64,000 nt of DNA from Sophora flavescens (taxonomy: Eukaryota; Streptophyta; Magnoliopsida; Fabales; Fabaceae), in the NCBI GenBank assembly GCA_030762895.1, contig CM061067.1, positions 98,892,602 to 98,956,601 of the forward strand, read 5' to 3'. Below the pieces are notes generated by a model. It saw only the letters and a list, made by a program, of their open reading frames with translations. It ran no database searches and was not told the DNA's origin. Position 1 is the stretch's first letter, and every line of letters starts with the position of its first letter. Of the stretch, positions 57,601-64,000 are shown piece by piece. The position numbers were made by a program, and so were the translations under genes.

Positions 57601-59104
57601 ATAATTCACATAACACACTACAAGCACCACACAATCAGAACCTATTAGACAATGCATAAGCTTAAAAGAGAGTATTGAGAGAACTTACCTGAGCGATAAA
57701 ACACAAAACCAAGTAAGGATAAGGGGAGGAGCTGCAGACAATAAAGATCAGTAATTGAAAAATAAAATAAGACAATATGAAAGGAAATTAATATCCTTAG
57801 AGCCAACTTAATTGTATTCAAGTTAGTAATATAAAAGTTAGAAAAATTGTCATTATGTGCAGTTGATTACCTGTGGAGATGGAGAGGGGACGAATGGACT
57901 CTGTTTCAACTCAAGATAAATAGAATAAGGACCTATTATGCATAAATAAAATTAATCATGTCAAATACTAACATTTAAGAAACTAACATTAAAGGCTCTC
58001 ATATTTTGTCACTTTGCAATTAATTCAATATACTCATGCAAAAAATCTACAAAGATAATCTCGCCCCAGCTGAGAGCTATCATATAAGCTTTTCTAATTA
58101 TTGACTTTTCTAGAAAATGAATCTTGAACCATTCAACTCACTGTTCAAGTTGCAAAATTTATTCACTGAAGCTCAATGAAGCCCTCCCACTTTGTGTATA
58201 TATACTCATACATCCATGTACAAATTCAATTCAATTTATGCCTAATGAGTAGAAAAAATCAGAGGAGTGAGGAGGGAAAGAAAAGTCTAAGCTCCTTTAT
58301 ATGAAGATACTTCGACTATCTCTATCTATCTTTCTTTATCTCTTTCACTATCATCTATGGCTCTCTTCTCAAATTTCATTTCTTTCCTATTCTTCACAAC
58401 CCTCTATATAAACCTATACTATTATTGAGTTAAGTGTAACTTGCAAAGTCTTAAACATAGGTGACTAAGGCAAAAATCTTAACAAAAATATTTTTAACTT
58501 AGAAATAATTGATCACACAAACCAATGTGTTTATTAAATAATTATTTATATGTAAAAAATAGTTTTTTACACTCTCATAAGACCTGTTTACACAAATTCA
58601 CTCTTCACCAAACACTGTACCCAACTACCCAACAACAAAGTGGTCCAGCTCATCTACTAGTCTTTTATATACTTTAGCTATTAATGGACTTACAAGAACT
58701 TCTTGGGTGTGTTTGTATTTAAACTGGTCTAAACACAGTTCCTAAAATCAACACAATTTCAATAGCTAAAGCCCTAAACAAGTGCACAATGGAAGAAATT
58801 TTGTGTAAACTCACCAAAGGAGGAGGACGAAGGTGCTGTAGTGGTGGTGGTGGTATCGGCACTACGGTGGTGGTCGTGGTGGCGGTGGTGACTCGGTGCT
58901 GCAGGGAGGAGGAAGAGAGAGTGAGTGACAGAGAAGGAGAAACAGGAAATTAGAGATTTACAAAGTGGTGGCTGGAGGAGGACGAGACGAACGGAGGCGA
59001 GGTGGTGGTGCAGACCAGAATAGGGAGGTGGAAGGAGCGAGACAGAGAGAAAGAGTGAGAGAGAGGAGTATTCGAGTGAAAATGAAGAAGAAAGGGGGAT
59101 ATGC
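57601..59104. other. CACTA 1 interior, no supported exon
   Basis: This is mostly AT-rich. GGTGGTGGTGG and GGAGGAGGACGA runs (58820-59000) would be the 5' leader or first exon of the minus-strand gene, but I could not define exons. Confidence 0.4.
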
Positions 59105-60022
59105 GTGATTTTGGGATTTTATCTTTAGTGACCGAAGCAAAATTCGTCGCCATGGAAAAATTTTATACTCCGTCGCCAAATCATTCGCTATTTGACTGAT
59201 TTTGATTTTTTTCATTTGTTAACTTAGCGACCGTATAGTAATCGGTCGCTAAATGGCTCCATTTTAAATTTTTGTAAACACGCTTTAGCGACCGAAATAC
59301 ATATTGGTCGCAAAATAATTAAAAGTTTACCGTTGGACTATTATTGAATGCAATTTCGGTCGTTAAAAAGTCAACAAATTATGACTTTTAAATTATTTTA
59401 ATTAGTGACTGGAATAGCAACCAATGTCTTTGCTATCAAATATTTCAATCGCTATTTCAGTCGCTAATTATATTAAAGGGTTCTGTGCAGTTTGATTTTG
59501 GTATATGTCTGATGTGGTGCTTCCGGCAATATCAGTTTCACAAAGTTCAGTTTCAGCTGTGAATTTCTTATCAAGGCCGTGCTTAAGGAGTGGATACCTA
59601 TGCCTCCATCAAGTCAAGCCAATATTATGCAAAAGTTTTTCACTTTGCCATTTAACAGACCTTCGTGAATTTTGATCCAGAGGTGATTGTGGGCCTTAAT
59701 TTGGCTGCGGTTTGGCATTTTGCTGTTGTTGGTCAATTTCAATTTTTTTTCCTGGTCTTTTACTTACTATGTTATAGTGCTTGGTTGGGACCTTTAGAGT
59801 TGCTGAATTTTTGAAGGGATAGGGAATTGTAAAACTAATAATGGTTTATGTCAGTATTTTAATTACTTTTCGTCTCTTATTTTTGATTACTTCTTGTATA
59901 TGGGTAGAGTATCCTTTGTACTCATCAATATACGTTTTGCTTATAAAAAAAAAGATCCCAAATTCGTTCACTATTTCGGTCGCCAACAACGACTCGTATT
60001 TTGACCTTTTTTTTTTGTAGTC
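59105..60022. repeat. Right subterminal region and end of CACTA 1
   Basis: Repeats of TTAGCGACCG, GGTCGCTAAA and TCAGTCGCTA at 59130-59470 and CGGTCGCCAAC at ~59980 lead to the terminus TTTTTTGTAGTC at 60022. The block is split by a LINE tail at ~59490-59955. Confidence 0.8.
59490..59955 (+). mobile_element. LINE 3' end, 5'-truncated
   Basis: The block ends with TTTGTACTCATCAATATACG, TTTTGCTTAT and A9, the usual tail of plant LINEs, and lies between two CACTA subterminal blocks. Only a few hundred bases of 3' sequence remain. The duplicated target was not resolved. Confidence 0.6.
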
Positions 60023-60025
60023 AAC

Positions 60026-61184
60026 CGTGAATATTCATTACAAGCCGCGCGTGCATTCAAAGCTCTTAAATTCTTTCGTTCTTACTTAAATACTTCTCGT
60101 TCAATCATTTGTATTTATTGAGAAGTTCTTTCTGCAGTCACATCAACCTTCTTTAAATATTCACTCACTGAGTGTTACTATGATGACTTGCAAAGTTGTA
60201 ACTTGAAGCTTCTGCTTCACAAACATTCTTTAAGTATGTAAAGCCGGAAGAGGCTAGCATAAAAGAATACTTGTGTTGGAGCCTGGAGAGGTTAGGTGTG
60301 AAAACAATACTTGTAGGAGTTTGGAGAGGCGTGAAAATAATACTTGTCTGTAACCTGATCGGTATAGTGGAAACACTTGGTGAAGCCAATGATTGGATAC
60401 ACGTAGCCCAAGGTTTGAAGTGAACTAGTATAAATCTCTCTGTGTTCTTTCCCTTAGCTATTTATAATTAGCTTTGTTTATAATTGTTAAAGCTTAAACA
60501 CTTCTGTTTTCTGTATTTGAAAACCTCATATGCATCAAAGTGTCTATAACCCTTTTTGAACCCTCTTTTATCTGCTGTTTGCAAAAAGATATTTATTTTT
60601 TAAAAGTTTAAGTAAAACACATTCCAACATCACCTTCTCGTGTTTTAATCTATTTATTTCACGCTACTATTAGAAAACCCAGTTGGTTACTTTAGTTTGT
60701 TAAATCTCTTTGTTGTTATGTTTTGATACAATTCTGCTCAACTAGATGTACTCATAATATAAATCAACTCAACTCAAAGAAGAACTTAATTAACATTGAG
60801 ATCAATTTGTATAATATCAATAATAATATTAATGATTATAAATTTAAAAATATAAATAATATTTTTTTATTAATTCAATGTGATAAATAAAATTATTAAT
60901 TTATTCCACATGACAATGTTGATTAACGTGCTGTTAGTAACACTGACACTCAATAGATGAAAACTACCGACAGAGATCAATCCTAACATTGTTGAACTTG
61001 TAGAGACTAAAATCTAAAAAAAAATTAGGGGTCAAAATCAAATTTTTTTATTTTTTTTAAAAGCAGGTGTCACTTAACAATCCATTCTAACAAAAGTAAA
61101 AAATATACGAAAGTAAAAAATATCAAGAAGGACAAAAACCAAAGATGCATATATTTAAAAACTTTTAAGCCCATGACCAAATAA

Positions 61185-61234
<50 letters not shown>

Positions 61235-61448
61235 CAAGTTACTTAAGAGTAATTTCAAGAAAGTTATTCCAAATCACCGCCCTAAAATATAAAAGGAAAG
61301 GGTTAAAATATATCTTGCAAGTTGCAAGTGGTGAACCCATCTTTCCTACAAATTAAGTCATCAACGTGGCTGGCGGAGCAGTGAAACTCCTAATGCTGCA
61401 TCCTTCACCTTATTCTCTCAATACCCGCCGCCCCATATCCTCATCATC
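60026..61448. other. Host intergenic DNA
   Basis: No supported gene. A (TA)n microsatellite lies at ~61191-61230. Confidence 0.5.
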
Positions 61449-61854
61449 TCATGCATAGTCTTTGACATTGGTCGGCCTGTCGTAAAACCGGTTTTGTGCG
61501 TGGTTTACTCCCCTAAAGTAACGATACACACGAGAACACAGCCACACCAATAACGCCAAACCCGCACATGGACAAGAACCCTGCTATCGCAAGGAAGAGA
61601 ACAGTGCAAGCTGGGACCCATATTGGGCTTGACAGGATGATCAATGGCGTCAAAATGATTAGACCCAGAATGGTTCCTGCCAGTGTTACGCCTGAGAGGA
61701 CGAGCAAAATCGCTCCAGTTATCAGAAGGGTATATAAGCCAAAGAGCTGGCCTGAATTTGAGACGTGGACTTGAAGTTTTCGAAGCAATGATGATGAGGC
61801 GGTGGTGGGTTTTGTTATGTGCGTGTGGTAGGAGTTTGGGTAATGGTCAGCCAT
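61449..61854 (-). pseudogene. Oleosin, C-terminus frameshifted
   Basis: Oleosins coat seed and pollen oil bodies: a long hydrophobic hairpin enters the lipid core. Here the ATG at 61854 opens MADHYPNSYH, a short polar N-terminus, then ~70 hydrophobic residues with LVLSGVTLAGTILGLIIL and the proline knot PLIILSSPIWVP, which fits the family pattern PX5SPX3P exactly. The main frame stops early at 61513 (VAVFSCVSLL), soon after the hairpin. The next frame continues with VYRYFRG, the motif that normally follows, and ends at 61449 (VKDYA). A 1- or 2-base change at ~61528-61533 is the simplest reading. Either this is a recent pseudogene, an assembly error, or a truncated protein that still has its hairpin. 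Confidence 0.82.
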
Positions 61855-61940
61855 CGAAGCTGAAACCTGAGAGGGAATGAATGAGACAGCATTTAATGGG
61901 AAGAGGTGTGTGTTAAGGGGACAGGTGTTACTTGCACGTT

Positions 61941-61948
61941 ACACGTGG
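61941..61948 (-). promoter_or_regulatory. ABRE/G-box upstream of the oleosin gene
   Basis: ACACGTGG lies ~90 bp before the start codon. ACGTG-core elements respond to abscisic acid and are common in seed oleosin promoters, so the site fits the gene. Confidence 0.5.
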
Positions 61949-62133
61949 AAGGGATAGAGTTTGGTCATCTTCGACGAGGGTTCACGAGGGTACATAAAAA
62001 TAATATCATAAAATCAAAGTTTATATTGAAAGATTAAGTATACGGTGAGTGCTTCCGTACCCATGATAATTTTGGGGTATGGGACGGGTTTAAGTTCCCT
62101 GCTTTGGGATGAGCAAAGGTTGGTGCTCTTGAC

Positions 62134-62388
62134 TTAGTTTGGGCCGTCGGATCCAGATTCTTGTTGATCTGTCCATTCATTTAATTTATTAATTAAAAGT
62201 TTTATTAAATCTATTTTTCTCTCGTATTTTAAACAATCACAAAATTCACAGTGATATTCCATGTGTTTATTACATGTATTCGTGGCTTCCTCTTTTAATT
62301 CTTGTATTAAATCTTTTAGTCGATTTTGATTTGTTAGATCTATCATACTTAGATAGTGAACAAATTTTTCTATGTATAGAGTGCTCAT
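62134..62388 (-). CDS. Pararetroviral small ORF C, unknown
   Basis: 84 codons from the ATG at 62388, directly behind the primer site. It has a Cys/His cluster (CNKHMEYHCEFCDC) and is otherwise charged and helical in look. No family is recognised, and the frame is intact in this copy. Confidence 0.5.
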   Translation of the reverse strand: MSTLYIEKFVHYLSMIDLTNQNRLKDLIQELKEEATNTCNKHMEYHCEFCDCLKYERKIDLIKLLINKLNEWTDQQESGSDGPN

Positions 62389-62403
62389 TATTAATTAATT
62401 AGT

Positions 62404-62420
62404 ACTTGGCTCTGATACCA
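62404..62420 (-). other. Pararetroviral primer binding site, tRNA-Met
   Basis: The minus strand reads TGGTATCAGAGCCAAGT, complementary to the initiator tRNA-Met 3' end over at least the first 12 bases. It lies between small ORFs B' and C, not next to any LTR, which fits a pararetrovirus rather than an LTR element. Confidence 0.8.
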
Positions 62421-62460
62421 TTTTGGTACCACTCTATCTTTTCCCAGGTAGTGGTAGTAT

Positions 62461-62728
62461 TTAGACATAATCTGGATGATTATTTTCATGCATAATTTGG
62501 GTTGCTAATAATTCATACCCATAGTCCATTATAGATTCATCTATTTCCATTATATCTTTGATTAATTGATCTCGTTCTTCTTCACAAAACGCCAATTGTA
62601 CTCTTTGCACTATTTGTTTTAAATAGAGTTCTTCTTGCCAGTGTTGGTGTTTTATTTTGTTAATTATTATTTCTTTGTGAGTCTTTGGGTATTTTCATCA
62701 CCAAAATACTTAATATTTCTTGATCCAT
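62461..62728 (-). pseudogene. Pararetroviral small ORF B' (frameshifted), related to ORF B
   Basis: It starts with an ATG at 62728 directly after the stop of ORF B (TAAATG). Its first ~15 codons (EILSILVMKIPKDS) resemble ORF B (EILSVLVMNLPTDC). The frame changes at ~62660-62690 and the rest, also B-like at first, runs in another frame to a stop at 62461. Confidence 0.6.
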
Positions 62729-62983
62729 TTAATCATCTAATAAATCCCAGTCTTCATATATATCGGATAATGATAGTCTATCATATTCAAAAGATAATCC
62801 TATTTCTTCCATATAGTTCCATTCTATATCTAACGAAATAATTGCAAGATAATAATCTTCTTGTCTAAATTGAGTCTTTATTTTTTCAATTATTAATTGT
62901 TTACAATCGGTAGGTAAATTCATAACTAAAACACTTAATATTTCATTTTCTGTTTGATTATCAAATTCAGAATATATTTTCAT
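62729..62983 (-). CDS. Pararetroviral small ORF B, unknown
   Basis: 84 codons from the ATG at 62983, intact in this copy. It is acidic at the C-terminus (EYDRLSLSDIYEDWDLLDD). Function is unrecognised. It is a sequence relative of the ORF that follows without a gap. Confidence 0.5.
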   Translation of the reverse strand: MKIYSEFDNQTENEILSVLVMNLPTDCKQLIIEKIKTQFRQEDYYLAIISLDIEWNYMEEIGLSFEYDRLSLSDIYEDWDLLDD

Positions 62984-62989
62984 TATTTT

Positions 62990-63279
62990 ATTCGTTATCT
63001 TCGAAAGATGGTGCAGTTAATCTAAAATAATTAGATTATGATTTTTGAGTTGAAGTTATTTTTTCTATTTTTTCTATTCTTTCTAGTACTTGTCTTTTAT
63101 ATTTTTCTCTGTTATTTCTTATATTAATAAGATTTTTTTTCTATAATATATTTTTCTATTTGTTCTTGATTTTTATTTTCTATATAAGGGGTTATAAATT
63201 CTTTTATATTCCTTTTATCTAGATTTATTTTATTCTGATATTTTTCATAAATATTTCTTAATTCTATTCCCTTATTCAT
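62990..63279 (-). pseudogene. Pararetroviral small ORF A (damaged)
   Basis: Its ATG (63279-63277) overlaps the stop of the movement protein as ATGA. The first frame ends after ~50 codons beyond an 8-base homopolymer (63133-63140 on the plus strand). A Lys/Glu-rich continuation lies in another frame and itself contains a stop near 63020. Position right after the movement protein and charged composition are all that can be said of its role. Confidence 0.5.
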
Positions 63280-64000
63280 ATTCTATTTCTTAAATATTGT
63301 GCTAAATCTCTTACTTGATTTGACAATTTATTTATATTCACGTCTTCCTTATTTTCCATCTCAGGGAAAGTAATTGGTTTTGGAATCTGTCTAAAACTTA
63401 GTGATTTTGGATTTCTTATAGAAATTCCTAGTTCAGTTAATTCATTTCTTTTTGGATAATAAATTTTTCCTATTTCTTCAAAAAGTCTTGGTATATCAAT
63501 TCTATCATTATTTCTGAAGGTGATACTATGATGAGAATTTGTTAGTGCATAATTAACACAATAAGTAATTGAGAAGATTTTGTCTCCTGGTCTCATTAAA
63601 TTGTTTCTTAAAAATCTATGTTCCATAGTTAAAGATTGATCTAATCTTTGAGTATCTAATGGTATTCCAATGTTTGGGTGTATTTCGAATTTTAACTTAA
63701 CATAAGCTAAGTTTCCTTCGATTACTCCTAATATTTTGTCTTTCGGGTCTGTTATTCTATCATCTTTTAAGACTAGTTCTATTGGGGAATTTATTCCTTG
63801 TTGAAAAGTTGCCTTAATTAGAACATGTATTGCTCCTATATGAATATATCCGATCTTTCTTCTATGGGCTTCTTTCTTTAAACTTCTTTTTAGATCTATT
63901 AACTTCTTTTTATTTAACAATTGTATGCAAGTATTTCCATTTGTTTCTGATATGTCTATGGGAGTTTCATTAATGATTTTTCCATAGTAGATTATATTTT
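63276..64000 (-). CDS. Pararetroviral movement protein, 5' end outside the window
   Basis: The frame is open from the window edge to the stop at 63276 (over 240 codons), so the N-terminus is cut off. The region around 63860-63700 (AHRRKIGYIHIGAIHVLIKA, then ILGVIEGNLAYVKLKFEIHP) has the look of the conserved core of Caulimoviridae cell-to-cell movement proteins (30K superfamily). That family lines or modifies plasmodesmata to pass virus between cells. No stop is seen in the visible part; whether the copy is complete cannot be judged. Confidence 0.75.
   Translation of the reverse strand, partial: NIIYYGKIINETPIDISETNGNTCIQLLNKKKLIDLKRSLKKEAHRRKIGYIHIGAIHVLIKATFQQGINSPIELVLKDDRITDPKDKILGVIEGNLAYVKLKFEIHPNIGIPLDTQRLDQSLTMEHRFLRNNLMRPGDKIFSITYCVNYALTNSHHSITFRNNDRIDIPRLFEEIGKIYYPKRNELTELGISIRNPKSLSFRQIPKPITFPEMENKEDVNINKLSNQVRDLAQYLRNRI

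Larger units (their letters stand above)
27760..60022 (-). mobile_element. CACTA element 1, outer shell of the nest, TSD AAC
   Basis: The left end is CACTACAAAAAAAAG at 27760; the right end is TTTTTTTTTTGTAGTC at 60022, the complement of the left end apart from the last base. Both are flanked by AAC (27757-27759 and 60023-60025). Subterminal repeats of TAGCGACCGAAAT type occur at 27782-27837, 40427-40720, 59120-59465 and 59975-59990. Once the inserted elements are removed, ~3.8 kb of CACTA remains in three pieces (27760-27839, 40427-40988, 56884-60022). It keeps only a TNPA-like gene remnant and no main transposase, so it was non-autonomous or deleted. Confidence 0.82.
62134..64000 (-). mobile_element. 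Endogenous pararetrovirus fragment (Caulimoviridae)
   Basis: Read on the minus strand from the window edge it holds a movement-protein ORF, a small damaged ORF, two adjacent small related ORFs, a tRNA-Met primer site and a further small ORF. AT content is higher than in neighbouring genes. A primer site downstream of the movement-protein gene, with small ORFs around it, is the layout I associate with soymovirus-like members, but this is tentative. Capsid, polymerase and transactivator genes are not in the window. The left boundary with host DNA (~61990-62130) is not resolved. Damage in several ORFs marks it as a relic. Confidence 0.75.

Noticed and set aside
60165..60389. Minus-strand ORF of 74 codons near the CACTA 1 right end
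   Set aside because: No domain; the sequence includes short direct repeats (AATACTTGT...GGAGAGG) that explain the open frame.

Overview
The window is nuclear DNA of a flowering plant, most likely a eudicot. It is AT-rich and gene-poor, and about three quarters of it is transposable element. The species cannot be fixed from the sequence. Only two host genes are recognisable: a small plant-specific protein of unknown function (11924-12376, +) and an oleosin with a broken C-terminus (61449-61854, -). The right edge (62134-64000, -) is an endogenous pararetrovirus (Caulimoviridae) fragment with part of a movement-protein gene, several small ORFs and a tRNA-Met primer site.

Left region (1-11568): a decayed Ty3/gypsy chromovirus (Tekay/Del type, minus strand) with an intact 3.1-kb 5' LTR (7987-11111), PBS, gag, pol and a chromodomain. 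A 538-bp hAT-type MITE splits the integrase from the chromodomain. The 3' LTR is truncated (1126-2648). A ~460-bp host segment occurs complete on both sides of the element, which points to an unequal exchange rather than a simple insertion.

Middle (11569-27756): the small host gene, a long stretch with only LINE RNase H debris and old LTR sequence, then a minus-strand LINE remnant. The LINE was split by an unclassified 1.17-kb insertion (19283-20452) and by a Copia element (20595-26031, TSD CAAAG). A ~0.9-kb element with terminal inverted repeats follows.

Right half (27757-60025): a nest of elements that resolves by target-site duplications. The outer shell is a CACTA element (27760-60022, TSD AAC) with AGCGACCG subterminal repeats. 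Into it went an Athila-lineage gypsy element (27840-40426), whose 3' LTR holds a solo Tat/Ogre-like LTR (37608-40078). A Copia element also entered it (40989-56878, TSD GCCAT). The Copia gag is split by a ~3.9-kb solo LTR (44893-55826, TSD TATGG), and that LTR is split by a second CACTA element (48419-55429, TSD TGT). The second CACTA carries a multi-exon gene joining a transposase-associated domain, a Transposase_24-like region and a Ulp1-like protease fold.

No transposon protein in the window looks fully intact; stop codons, frameshifts and lost catalytic residues are noted entry by entry. Domain names are read from motifs by eye and no database search was run.
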